From: Haliclystus octoradiatus
Lineage: Eukaryota; Cnidaria; Staurozoa; Stauromedusae; Haliclystidae
DNA length: 64,000 bases
NCBI GenBank assembly: GCA_916610825.1
Contig: OU744448.1
Location: forward strand, 5,086,287 to 5,150,286
Reading direction: 5' to 3'
Below are positions 34,007 through 48,200 of the stretch, piece after piece. The notes beneath the pieces are model-generated. The model searched no databases, had not been told where the DNA came from, and was given only the letters and a program-made list of their open reading frames with translations. The translations under genes were made by a program, and so were the position numbers. The first letter of the stretch is position 1; each line of letters starts with the position of its first letter.

Positions 34007-37000
34007 TCAATAGGGTATCTGTTAAAAAAGAAAAGAAATCCAAGAGTTGACAACTGAGCTGACCAGTCTCTGTGAGGGTTCTAACCATGAACTGAAATTT
34101 CTACAATGCTCCGTGACAAACAGTGTAATTTATGGCGATGATGAAAACCAATTAGCCCACATAAAACTTTTCTCTTGCGAACTTTCACACATTAAATGTA
34201 CATTAGTAAATGTAAGCACTCCTAAATGAGGTATCTTACCTGGTGAGCTGCTTGTACTAGACATGGAGTCATATTGAACACTTCATATCTGGGCTAAAAA
34301 ATTGATAAATAATACATTAAAAACTAAAGACCTACCAAATGCGGTCCTTGGGCAGTGGTTAGGGCATTGGACCTTCGCCCGCAGAGTCCATGGTTCAATC
34401 CTTAGCAGATGCACGATTGGTTTTGAGTAAGGAAGGGGGGCATACGGTCATTCAATAATTAATTACCTATCCAACCCGGTGAAAAAAGATACTACTGTAC
34501 CTGATGTATGGTTGAAAAACGGTAAACTCAAAAAGACATTTGAATAATCATTATTGAGAATAGATATTACGAAGAGTAATTTGAAGATGACATACCTGAG
34601 GTTTTGATAAACTGAATCGGTTCCACTTCAACATGAAAAAGAAACAAAATGTAAATATATTGTGTTTAATGCGGAAAACAATAAAAAGGAAAGGAAATGC
34701 GGAAAACGAAGTTTCCTGGGAGAATGAAAATACAGTATACAACCTACAGGAGGGAGAGCAACACTATCAGGCTTACAGATTCAAATGTGAAGAAATTTAT
34801 TTGAAATGGTTGCAAGAGGTAATCAAAACGCTGTTCTTCGTAATTCTGAATACAAGTGTAAAACTGTTCTCGTCGAACATTTCATAAAAATATGAGATGA
34901 ATGAATATAATGAAAGCCATACTTTAACTATTTCCACACTGCATCAACGTTAGCAGAAGAGAAAATTCACAACCCAAGCAATAATTTCCACGTAGTAGCT
35001 CTACCCGAGATCTATGTTTAAGCATGACGACATTTCAATCCATCAATCAAATGTCTATTACCTGGTTAATTAAGGCGTTTTCATTGCAGCAATACATGTA
35101 TGGGTTGTGGCTGTGCATTGCGATTGGTGGAGAATGCATTGACATCGGGAGTGGTGCGGGTTCTTCGATCATCATTGAGTTACCATGCGGACCAGACAAC
35201 ATAGCTTCAAAAGTAAAATTTGAATCTTAGTTTAAGATCCTAGAATTTTTAGAGGTACGCATTCACAGATCCATTGCTATTATTATTGAACTTTATTTAT
35301 ATAAACGATGAATCTCATAGAGTGACCAGGATTCTAGAATTCTTCACAACGTTGATTCGTTTAAGAATACCGAAACGTAAATAAATTTGCTAAACGTTAT
35401 ACTATGAAAACATGAAATTTAGCTCTTGGTTTTCATGAAAAATGAAAAATACATGATTCAAAAGTTTTCTAGTTCTAAGAAATGAGGATTTGATTAGTTG
35501 CTTTTTGAAATCATTACTTTTAGACAACTTTAAAACCGCGTAACTTTGGTGGTAAACCTAAAACAAGGGCACCAATATTAGAAGCGTGGACAGCTCCCTA
35601 CAATCGGCCAAACTCTCATTATTAAGTTATACCTGACGATGATGAGTTAAAAGTTTGAATGTCAAGAGGGTAACTCCCATATGACGGTTATACGGGGACT
35701 TGCCACTTTTTGGGGTTCCATATTCCACTGAGAAATTACTTTTTGGCTAGAAAATGTCAGATTTAGTAACTTTTTAGGGTCTCCTTTTTAACGAAGTCAT
35801 GTGACACAAATATCTTGCTCGAAGAAAGTGTAACCTACCATCGTCCACAGGAACTGATTGGAACTGACTTCCCTGGAAAGAAAAAAGAAACCTACATCTT
35901 TTCATTCATTCAAACATTTCGCATGATTGGCAGTACCGTACAATGTTTTCCAACATTGGTATAAAAATCACGTTTTAACAATCGAGATTTATACTGATAC
36001 CATTGCTGTATTTATTAGTGTGAATTAATTAGAGCACTATTATGCCAATGCGAATAACATCCCGATAACATCACAACTGATCTAGCTAACGTACTAGGAA
36101 ATCCATACAATATTCTATTGTAATTTATCATTACTGTATCTTTATGTAAACCCCCTTGTAAATGCTCTGTGGCATTCGTATGTTCCCAGTACATATAACT
36201 CAGTTCTTGGGAGATGTAACAATTATATGTCAATCAAATACAGTAATTATCGACCCGGAAACTATTACAATTATTCAAAATCCATTACGTGACGATAATA
36301 GCCTATCTGAGCGATGAAAATGACATATATTTGGTAATTATTTGATGTAAAACAAAACAAGAAAACAGCAGGTATGCTGCATGATACTGTTGTCTCTTTT
36401 TATATGCATTATACAGTATTTAAGTAAGAAGTTACCAACTCACGTTGCGACGCACTGCACGTCGGATTCGAAGTTTTCTGCCCTTCATCGTGACAGTTTT
36501 CTAAAAATTAAAAATAGCTCTTAAATTTCGTACTCCTGTATCAAGTACAATATTCTAATAATCTCAAAAGAGAATTTTGTTTGAATTCTGTAAGATACTT
36601 CAGTTAATCAGAATCTTGCATAATTTAACAAATTTCTGTTTTCAACTTATTGGGATATTCTACTAGGTAAATAGTAGTTTAATTTTTGTTTCAAGCTACA
36701 TAATTATTTATGTTAAAATTTCAGGTGTTATTAAGTGCCGATTAGTGAAGGGACATCATTGAAATTATAGGACAATCGCTCAGTCCCTCAAAACAAACAA
36801 AGGAGAGCATGAATAAAGTGAATAGCAAGATAATTTGCAAGAACAAAATTTTTCCTCTGTATGCATCTATAGCAGTTTTCAAAATAAAAGATTAAAAGAT
36901 AATAATAATTCCTGTTAGTTATATCCAGCAGTCCAACTATACAGTATTTGGGGTGACAATCTACATTATACTAATTATTGGGGTACGAGAAAATTGAATT

Positions 37001-38637
37001 ATATTATGCAATGCTATATTACATTGCAGTTCCTGTTATTGCATTGATAATCGCAGTGTTTCTCATTATAAAGGGGAATTAGTGTTGTGGAGAAAATTCG
37101 CTTAAAGTGATTTAATCGCTGGTATATGTGCAACATTCCATTACACTTTTCATTGGAAAAAAAACTCTTGAAAAATAAAGTATAGTATCCAAAAAACATC
37201 GTACAAATAAAAATAGAGATGCTGTAAACAATTAAATACAACAATAGCTAAAACTCATTCTATTCTATTCTGAAAAAATTGAGCGGAACGCCGCGTTGCA
37301 TAGGTCATTTGTCATTGCCTAACATGTTCCCATCAAAAACAAATTTGAACGCCGGTATTGTATTTTCAACCTTCTGCAGAATACGACTTATATTCGTAGG
37401 AAGAAAATATTCCATTCATTCATTATTGCAGTAGAAAAATTAGAATACATTCTAAAATCAAGACTAAAATTACCTTCCGTAGAAGTTCTTCAATGTCATC
37501 GCTCATTTCAAACGTGACGAAGCCGTACCTTTTTATAAACAAAATACATCGCATAAAGGCATAGTTTACAAAGTCAACAAAAACTGTGCTGTTTAACAAG
37601 AACAGATAATAAGAATATACAATCCTAAATTATAATTGAAGGTGCAAATGAAAATAGAAAACATACCCCTTTCCGTGTCCCGTTATGCGATCTGTAACTA
37701 TGCGAACATCGCGAACTGTACCATAATCCGAGAAAAATAGTTCTAATTCAAGCTCTGTAGTCTAAAAATTAAACATTATCGTGAAGTGAGACTAATTAGC
37801 AATTTCTTAAGAATGGAAGCATAACATTGAGAATATTTATACTCACTTCAAGAGGAATCCCACCTAGAAATATTCGATTTGGGATTTCAAGTCCACCGTC
37901 ACTAGTCGGGATTCCAACTGGTACTTGTATGCGAATTGCCTAAGTAAAACAATATAAAATGATGTTATGGAATATTAAATAAATGTTATGGTTTATATTA
38001 TTCCAGACAAGGGCTGTTTCTTGTACATTTTCCTGTTATAGTATCTGGAAACTGGAAGATTGGAAAATGAACATCAGTAAAATGAAAATTGGGAAAGTTC
38101 TAAAAATTCACGTCGGGTAAATATGTTTAGCAGAGATACTCTATGGGTGGTTGAAAAAGAGTAATAAGTTTATTTGAAGGTTGAAAGAATTGAAACATTT
38201 TTTGCAAATAAACAAACAAAATTGCTCAAAATTAAATCATCAAAAATGTTTTCGGAAGAGAAAAACGATGTAAGAAGCCTTTTATAACTGAAAGCTGTTA
38301 TTGGTAATACGCATTATTTGTTTGGTATAGAAAAAAAGAAAGGGAACAACTATTAATTAGCAAGTAGATAAAGTTTAAAAACTAAACTCTGTTACAAAAA
38401 TTCCAGAAAAACAATCTTTAAGAGGGAAAACATTTGCAGTAAAAAGCCCGAACAAATGTAGGATAAATAAAATTAGCCTAATTGGGTTGCTTATAAGCGT
38501 TAGACATCAATAATGAAAACAATAAGCAATTAAATTGACAAACAATGTATCAAGTTAATTGAAAAAGAGTTAAAGAACAAAGTAGATAATATGAAATTTA
38601 TTGTTTTGTATTTATTTCTTACCTGTAAAGTTGCCAT
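34007..38637 (-). CDS. boll: Boule-like (DAZ family) RNA-binding protein, 11 coding exons
   Basis: Exons in transcript order: 38637-38623 (ATG at 38637), 37939-37847, 37761-37667, 37528-37474, 36500-36444, 35872-35839, 35204-35062, 34845-34777, 34625-34596, 34293-34240, 34018-34007 (TGA). All junctions keep phase and give 218 residues. One RRM spans about residues 21-105. RNP2 is RIFLGGI; TTELELELFFSDYGTVRDVR and IVTDR follow; RNP1 is GKGYGFVTFE. The IPNRIFLGGI entry and YGTVxDVxIVTDR are characteristic of the Boule/DAZL RRM. The C-terminal part is Met/Pro/His/Tyr-rich (SMHSPPIAMHSHNPYMY) with no clear DAZ repeat. Boule proteins bind 3' UTRs of germline mRNAs and promote their translation in meiosis. 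The last, 3-codon exon follows a very strong pyrimidine tract, but ends such as this are the least certain part. The gene is shorter than vertebrate BOLL (about 280 residues). Confidence 0.9.
34341..34414 (+). repeat. tRNA-derived SINE head in a boule intron
   Basis: Pol III promoter boxes are recognisable: an A box within TGGGCAGTGGTTAGGGCA (from 34350) and a B box GGTTCAATCC (34392-34401). The sequence does not fold into a full tRNA cloverleaf. The following 90 bases (CATTCAATAATTAATTACC, then CCCGGTGAAAA) resemble a stretch near 26080-26125, suggesting a shared SINE body. Confidence 0.65.
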
Positions 38638-39208
38638 TTCGTCGTCAGTTGAGGAGAAATTATCGAGGGACTATTAGGGACTATGGTATGGGTTTCTATT
38701 TATATGAAGGAATGAAATCTACATTTTTGATTGAAAGATGTCATTCAATTCTAAAACTAATTTGCATATATTACAGACACCGTTCACGTCAAAATGATTT
38801 TTAGGCAACAGAAAAATTAGACACTGTTTTTGTAAAATTAATAAATTATTATTACATCTTTTACCCTCTACACGTATTATTATAAACGTAGCTTCCGTAA
38901 TAAAATAATATGTTTTGAAAAAGTAACTTTTCTATTTACAGATGTCGAAAAGTTTAATAGAGGTTACTTAATATATCTTTGAGATAAAATTTAATCACTC
39001 ATTAATTAATTGATAAGATAATTATGTAAACTTCTTTTTAAGTAGCTGTTCTATCAAAGTGCATTTTGCTAGTTTGTATAATGTGCAGAACATGAGGCGA
39101 GTTTGCAATTAAATTTGAATGTAGTATAGCTCTTTTGTGATGTATAATTTTGCTAACAAAGCATTATTTGTGTAGAGTATAATCCCAGACAATTCGGACA
39201 ATAAAATA
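38638..39208. other. Spacer between importin-9 stop and boule start
   Basis: This 571-bp AT-rich gap must hold the importin-9 3' UTR and the boule promoter and 5' UTR. No clear AATAAA is seen for importin-9 and no TATA box is obvious. The short spacing leaves open co-transcription. Confidence 0.45.
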
Positions 39209-42200
39209 TTAATTTGTTCCAATTCCCATGTGGGCTAACGTGTCTTTTTCAAATGGTGTAAGATGTTCAATAAACATTGGGAAGTAAGAATGCTGACTCA
39301 ATTCTCTAACAAAACCAGATAATTCATCCTGCAAATCAAGAATAAAAACATGTTCAAATTCAAAATTGCAATGTTGATTTTAAAATGCATAATAAGTGAT
39401 TTTTGGAATGGTATTTAATCACTAAGTTGAAAAATATCAAGCTTAATTGTAAAATATCATCGTTATCGATGATATTACTAGGAGTTTTCGGAAGCCGGAA
39501 CACATTTTACAAATCATTATGATAGTAATATACAAACTATCTGCTAACATTTATTTTGATAATTTACTGATATTTTCATGTTTATTTACCTAGAAGAAAA
39601 TTTAAGTTTCGCTTTTCCGGTCATAGGTTTATAATGTTGGAGTACACAATAAAAAAATACGCTTTTTCACTGGTACATCAATGAGTCCCTCGAGAATTAT
39701 TAGCAGAAAAGATTGCTGACCCTGGTAGCGTATTTTGAAAAGATTATGACCCCAATAATATTTCAATCTATTGTTTTGGAACACATCAGACATGTTGGTT
39801 TGAAATATAATTGAGAAAATGCACCTTTGTGTTAGATCGTGGTTAAATAGATCTGTCCTCTGGATGTTTATTGCATTCCCTTGCCATTGGTCTATTCAAA
39901 AGGGGTTAAACTATATACATAATGCACTTATTATTTATTCTCCAAGTACTGCACTTCCAATCATATTTTTATTAACCAGATGTTATCATAGAATACACGT
40001 TTTTTATAAGAAAATCCGGTTCCGCTTTTACCATTCGAATCCAACTTCATGCTCAATATGCAAAGATTTACTGGAATGTTTGATCCTATATATATGCAGC
40101 ACAAGAAGGTTACGCCCGTAAACTATGAAAATAATATTTTCCAATGAATTCCAATTACGTAAGCAAAACTGGACAACAAAATCATGGCCGAAGAGATTTT
40201 TGTAAATACAATCATGAAAAAATGCCGCTATGAAAATTTTAGCGAAATCCATCCGCGAATGAGGCTCAAATTCACAATCAGGATTTATAGGATTCTTGCG
40301 AGCCCTATAAATTGACAGGACCCTGGGTAATCACCCCGAACCCTACCCTCTCGGCGGCCCTGGACAAAATACTCATGAATAGCACGAATCAGGATAGTAA
40401 TTTTTGGATGTGTTTAATGCCTTGAATGAGATAGTGTTTTTTGAGAGAGAGAGCTTTTCAAACCAATATTTAATGAAAAACAGGCTAGCCTGAAATAGTT
40501 ATTCACACAGAGGATTTGATATCGGATAGATGAGGCTCATGTGCGGGCTTCTGTTTGATATGTCACAGGGACGTAAATCCACTCGTACAATGAAAACATC
40601 CGAAAATCTTTTCAACATCTTCTTGCCAATGTTGTAGGAATGAAAACGTAATTTTGCAGAATATTGGATCACGGCAAACAAAATAATAATCTGACCAGTA
40701 CTGTCAGTACTATACTATATACTTACTTTGATTGATTGATAACATTAAAGAATTAAAAGATAATTATAAATGCTATTACCTTCAAATTTAATTTATTAAT
40801 CGGATCTTCATTTTGGTCAGGATCATCGCATCCATCTTCCTCATCTTCTTCGTCATAAAAATCAAAGCCTTAAAAAATAAATATATATATATATATTAAA
40901 CAAATAAATAAATGAATAAATATATAAATATATTTATTATTTGTCTTTACTGAATGTAATAGTGCTCAATGTTATACAGCAGAACGTGTAATATAGTTGA
41001 AAATAGTCAAAAATTAGACATTCATTTTGCTACTTAAGGTTTCACGCCTAAGCGATCATCAGGAAATTATTAAAAGTATCTTTATAAACATCTTTAAAAT
41101 AAATTGCCTGATGATCGCTTAGGCGTGAAACTTTAAGTAGCAAAATGAATGTTTAATTTTTGACTATTTTCAACTATATATATTAAACAATACATAAAAT
41201 ATTAAGTCAAAAATCAGACAATCATGTTTGCTACTCAAAGTTTCAAAGTTTCACGCCAAGGCGATCATCAGGCAATCTATCGATTGAATAGATTGCCTGA
41301 TGATCGCCTTGGCGTGAAACTTTGAGTAGCAAACATGATTGTCTGATTTTTGACTTCATATTTTATATATTTTGTAAAGCATGGAGCCCTATGTTCAATC
41401 AGTAAGACAACTTCCAACACATTATATATTAAACATGAATTCGATGGAAACTGGAAATGTATGCTAACTCTTTCCAATGACTCGCATATTGTATAATAAA
41501 ATTGGAAATTTCAACAATAACAAAAATAACTCACAAAAAACAGTAATTTGGCAAATCAGATGGGGGGACACGTTAAACCGCAACCCGCGATTTGACAAAC
41601 TAATTTACTCGTTGAATGCACCTATATGTGTTTATATTAATATATGTAGCCCTAGTGAATACAGTCATTATGTTCTGATTATGCATCTGGACAAAATGAT
41701 TTAAATATGTAAGTTTTTCATGAGACAATAGTACATGCGTGCGCAGGTGATATTAGTCATGGTATCAGTCTGCGAGTTCAGTACAGTACAGCGTAAATAG
41801 GGTTGGGGTGAACAGGGTGACTCCGCAGAAGAATATACCATTTTCACATCTTTTTTGGAATTGGCAATAATTCGAGGTTCAAATTATAAAAAGTAAAGAA
41901 AATTCCGTACCTAACAAAATTTAATATAAATAACTTGACCATTATAAGGATAGCTTAAATTATGATGAATTAAATTACCTGGTGATCGCCAACGGCGTGA
42001 AGTGAAACGGTCAAATTAATATGAACAACAATTATGAATGTCAGATTTTTTGCGCTTCTTATCATTAATAATCGCTCAGCAGTTATGGCATCGAGCACTA
42101 TATTAAAGCAGCAAAGACAACATAAGTACATTTACATTAATTAACCTTACCATTATAGTCACTGGCAGGTGCGAACATTGAATTGGCAACAGATTCCTTA

Positions 42201-45200
42201 TTTACATTTCCAAGTGTTGAATGTTCATCATCATCATCGTCATCATCCTATTGTTAAAAATGTGTACATGATTACCAGGTTCAATGTACAATCATGTGAT
42301 AGCCCAGTTAAAAAATCCAAGAGTCCATGAACTACACGAAGAGTCCACGAACTTCACGAACAGTGCCTGAACATCTTTTCATGTGGGTTCTTGTGAGTGA
42401 AATTGCCCAAAAGTCCATGAAAGTGTTCATGAAATGTTTGTGAGTGTTCATGAACCATGAAAAAAGCGTTAAATTTCATGGCGTTTTCTTGACATTGTCA
42501 TGACATTTTCACATCTTAATATCGTGAATATGGATGTTTTTATGGTTTTCCAACCGTTTCATGGACTACAAAATTTGTAGCCTGCGTACCAGCCCCAAGG
42601 ATTTTTCTGAAACCATAGTTTCCAAACCTATGGTTTCAGAAATAACCTTGGGGCTGGTACGCAGGCTACAAAATTTGTGGTTTCACAATTTTTACATTTT
42701 CATGGTGTTTTCGCAACACTATCATGGCATTTTTATGATTTTAATGTTGGTAGTGTATAATACACATGTATGTTTTCACCTATGGTCAATGTTTACCTCA
42801 TCGCCATCAGAATCAGCTTGCCCTTCTTTGTCTTCCATTTGATTTCGTAATTCATTTAATAATAATTTGAATAATTTAATTGCAACAGGTATCTGTGTCC
42901 AAGATGCTGGGCCAGCTGTGGGTAAAAACATCCAAAATTTATATTATAAAACAGAGGACTACAAATGAACTTATTAGAGCGGCTATATTGGCAAATGCAA
43001 GGAAAGGCTATTGTAACCCAAACAACTATATCATCACAGAAACTTTGCAAGTCATTACTATATGTTTTTACTTGCTGTAGCTCAACCTCTGAGAAAAACA
43101 GTTCAGGAGTCCATGAACAGCTCATTGACGTTAAATGGCCCCAATGTTTTTCATAAACTGTTCATGAGCAGTTCATGAGACCCGACGGACAGTTTGTGAA
43201 CAGTTCATGAACATTTCAAAGTTGAGACCATTTAACGTTCATGAACTGTTTATGAACCCTGAACTATTTTGGCAGGGGACATCATTATAGAAACGTTGCA
43301 AATCACTACTGTATGTTTTTACTTGTTGTAGCTCAATATAATGAAATCAGATCCGATAGTATCAAATAAAACTCACATGCCTTCGTCTTTTGTCGCGTTC
43401 GAATACCTATGACAAAAATAAATTGTGTCTAATCAAAACGTTTTGCATTCCAACTTGCTCAGAATTCAGAAAACCTCATTCTTGTTTTTAGATTGCCTGA
43501 AAAAGATTTACTGACTCAAATCACTTTACTATCATTTCATTCAAATGTCCTTTGTTTATTTTCCTTCAGAAAATACCGAGTAGAGTATTAAATATTACAT
43601 CAACCTCATTGAAGTATACACACACAGCTACACCGTTCACATGGTAATGATTATGATTTGAAAATAAATCATATTTTGGTAAAAATAAGCATTTCATAAA
43701 AAATAAAATAATAATAATTGAGCAATTTAAAACAATCAGTAAAAGTTTTTTCGAAAAACATTTCAAGATAAAGGATAGCGACAAAAAATAAACAGACTTA
43801 GGTTCAAACAACGTTTCGCAATAGCTTAATTGCATCTTCAGGTTAAAAGGAATAACATATTAAAATCACAAAGTATTTATAGTAAAAATTTACGTGATTA
43901 TAAGTTAGTTAGTTGTGCACGTTAGTTAAATTTTATAATCACGTAAATTTTTACTATAAATACTTTGCAATTTTAATATGTTATTCCTTTTAACCTGAAA
44001 ATGCAATTAAGCTATTGCGAAACGTTGTTTAAACCCAAGTCGTTTATTTTTTGTCGCTATCCTTTATCTTTTAAATTTAAAACAAGAAATTGATATTAAA
44101 GTTTGGTGGCTTTGACAGATGATTTGACTTACTCAAGTCTCACTTCTTTGTTATGCTGATCTTGATGGATTGGGAAATGAAAGCTTTTCAATGAAGAAAA
44201 TCAGGCAGTAAAAAAGAAAGCAGGACTTCCCCAGTCAACAGAACGATGTATTGTCGTTTGGCTTGATGTTCTCGTTGAACAGTATCACAATTTAAGCATT
44301 CTTATAAATTGACATGAAAAAATGTCAAATGAAAACTCAAAACGTTGCTCAAGTTGATAAAAATGTAATGATTTTTGTCATCAAACGATCAACATATTGA
44401 CAAAATGACACAAAGAAGTCAATCTTTGGAAAAATATGACATCTGATAATTCAGAGTTTACCTATCAGCAAAGCTGAAACATTTGGTAATAAAGCAATGA
44501 TAAAATAGCGAAATCATTGATTACAGGATAACATCTTACCTTGGCAGGAATCAATTTCATCACCAGGAACAACGAGCTGTTGGAAACGTTTATCATCCGT
44601 CCTCACTGCATGAATCAACAAATCTTTCATCGTTATGCAACTGAAATACAACAATTCAACAACAATCATCCCGTATCTACAGATACGACAATACAAAGTT
44701 CAATGTTATATCAAGATATTATAATGAGAAGGGCCGTTTTTGCACATTCTGGGCTGGGCTGTAGGCATTTTATACCCTTTTGTAGGCCTTTTCCCCCTAC
44801 CATTAGTAAATTTTCATGCAACTTTTGGAAGCTATTTTGAGTTCTGTGATAGAGTTAATCTTCTTTTATTGCGGGCATCAATATTGGGAAGTAATTTTAA
44901 TATAAAATCATGGTGAATTCAAAGTTATATAAGTACTGTAGTAATACTAATAGCAACTATTGTTTTGATTAACATCTATATTATCAGAAAGAGGCATAAG
45001 ATTAATTGGGATGTTGGCATTAGCTACTGTGCCTCTGCCTAAATAAAACAGCCAATATAATGAGAATTAGTTCCCAACAACGAAGGCTACGCCACAATGG
45101 TTCCTCTTGAATGTAGGTATCGTAATGATTGCAATGTTATCTTCGTGACGGCTGATTTCCACTTGGTGGATTAATTGCACAAATACAATTTCTGAACATG

Positions 45201-48200
45201 AAATTTCACATTTGATATGCATCTCAACATTTTTAATGTACAGTACATGCACAGTATCATGTTTAGCTTTCAAAAATATTGTGCACGCAGAATATTTCAA
45301 CAAGTGGAAATCCCCCGCAAACAAATAAGTAGGAAAAAATTTAATTTTGCTATCCTATACATACAGAATCAAATTGCAAACATCTATACTTTATAGCTAT
45401 CATTATGGGATTTTGCCTTGTATAATTATTGTTATAGCAGTGGTTAAGCTTTGACCTAGGTTTGACCTTTATCCACATGATCATCAGTTCAATGTAAAGT
45501 AGAAGTACTATCGCTTTGCAGGACAGCTTGTATCGACCAGGCAGGGCATGCAGTCATAAAAGACACACCCACATGAAAAAGACCTACGATCTTACCAAGT
45601 TGAAGTTGTTCAACAAATTAGAAAATAAAATTATTCCATTCAGTCCATAAGCAAAACATACCTTACACGGATGTCGTAGCTACCGAAAAAAGTTGGTTGT
45701 TTAGCACACCATTGAGCAAATATATAATCAAAGGCAGATTGACCCATTGGACCTGGTACAGAGCTTAAGAATTCAAAAGTTGATTGCATTTCATGACGTA
45801 ATAATTGTATAAATACCATTAACAGCGCCTGGTGAAACAATAACGTACAATATGTAAACACAACATGTTATAATCGAGGTTTGACAAAAGTGGGAATCCT
45901 GCAATCCTAGATTTCTGTAGGCTAGGAATTCAAATTCAGAAGGAAATAAAAACGTTCTGATTAATATGCCTCAAACCTCAAACAAAAAATCCAGAAAAAA
46001 TAGTTGGTAATATTTAGAACCTTAAAGACTATTTTTTCTGTCAGATGCTAGCCTGTGAAAAACAGTTCAGGAGTTCATGAACTTGGATTTGCATTTTGGC
46101 AACCTTTATTTAGCTGTCAAAGTAGAAAGTCAACTGTTAATGTTCTTTCAAAGCAATGTGTCTGGTATTCTTTCAGAGTGCATTGTCATGGACCATTTGA
46201 GATATTCTCATTTTAAATGAATACAGTCAAACCTGTTATAACTGTCACCTCTATACAGCAGCCACCTGTCTATAGTGGTCACTCTCACGATGTCTAAAAT
46301 AGCATTTTCTATTGAATAAAACCGTATGTAAAGGCCACCTTTCTATAGTGGTCAATTAATCTACTTCTCGTAGCTGGCTGTTATATACAGGTTTTACTGT
46401 ATACAATATTATGTTTTTCTCACCTGAGAAACAGTCATTGTATTGCATTGTTGAAGCTTACTAAGAACTGCACGTAGGATCAGAGGTAAATTATCACCCA
46501 AACGGCCACTAGCCTGAATAAGAAAAAAATTCAAATGAATGCCATCTAGCACAGTAGATCCAATCTATACAAATTAAGATCATTGCATTATTTTACTTTT
46601 GGGTGGAAGATTTGGCAACTATGCTGATGTTTACCACACAGTTATGTTGGAGACTGGGACAATGAAAGATTCGAATTGAAAATAATTATTTTCCCATGGA
46701 AGAAATGCAGAAATACTTTCACAAGCAGTTCACCACAGTTTATGAACAGTTCATGAAAAGTATATGAACATTTTCTTCTGGGTTTATGAACGAAAAATCG
46801 CACACATTTTCTTGAACAGTTCATGAACATTTGGGAAATCTTCCGTTCATGAACTCATGAATGTTTTCACAGTATTTTCTAATTTACTTAGTATGGAAGT
46901 TGCAATCAACATATTTACTTTATTTTGTTATATATACAGTTTGTTTACCTTTGATACAAGAACAAATATCAATTTTCCTGCAAAAGACGCAGTGAATTCT
47001 GATGATCTTGGGTCAAGTAAAAAGGCTAAGACTCTGACAACATAAGAGAGACCATCATTGCCTGACCCATCTTGCCTGTTTAGAGAAAAACAACAATAAA
47101 TTTAAGATGGTAAGAATTAGTATAATAATCTGATCAGTCGATAAATGTAATATAAAATAAATATATCAATAATTTGCGTAATTGTATGATAAAATATTAG
47201 TTTGTTCCCTATTTGCCTGAATACGGTCCTGAGTATGTCCATCTCACTGAAACTGCTGTTTTATAAACTGTATTATAGAGTGTTGAAGGTTTTCCCAGCA
47301 ATTAGCTATTTTTGAACAATGTGTTCCAAAAATAAGAAACTGTAATTCAAAACATTATGGAATGATCATAAACGTTAAACCATACTGGCTTTTGTTTCCT
47401 GGTGCCTTTTGTATCACACAGGATCCAGCATGTTTGGATGAGACGATTCAAACATGGTTGCTGTATGGTGAGTACAGCTCATTTTTTCATTTTTGAAGTG
47501 CAAGAAGTTGACAGATGTTATAATGAATAACATCCCATGGGATTAAAAATATAATCTTCATCCCCATCATCACTTATTCAGAAGACCTTCAAATACATTG
47601 CAATATGCTAATAACATTTTTCAAAGAACCAATAATGATGATAGAAAATGATAATCTACCATGTAATGACGCTATCGGATGCACAAGAAAACAATGCACG
47701 GACAGTCTCACCACCATTCTGTAAAATAAAACTCAATCAAATAAGTATGGTATATTATCTTTTATTGATGCAATGTATGACAGTAAACAGTCTCCTATGG
47801 AGTCAGATAATATAAATCAATGAAGACTACAGTATAACCCGCTTAAGTGCAACACAAAATTGCCAACATTTTTATTGCATTTAACCAAATTTGCACTTAC
47901 ATCCAAAGGTTTTTAACAAAGACTTTAATATAAAATGGTTAATATCGTTTCAAAGAAAGGTTGCACACAAGCTACAATTTCGCTTATCCTAATTGCACTT
48001 CCATGGGTTACACGGTAGTATAATTGCGCTATATAAGTATTACAATGTTTTTCTGGTTTCTATATTCATAATATTGATGGTACAACGATCGATAGCAGTA
48101 AACACTATTAGATATAAAGCACTGAAATACTACTAAAAGATTACTGAATTTCCAATAATTTTTAAATTGGTGACAAAACCAGTACTTTTTTCTAAAAGTA

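Noticed and set aside
34341-34414. Second tRNA gene
   Set aside because: A and B boxes are present, but acceptor and anticodon stems do not pair; it is better explained as a tRNA-derived SINE.
42856-43125. 89-codon minus-strand frame overlapping an importin-9 exon
   Set aside because: It reads the exon 42915-42797 in the wrong frame; the correct frame gives [19 protein letters not shown].
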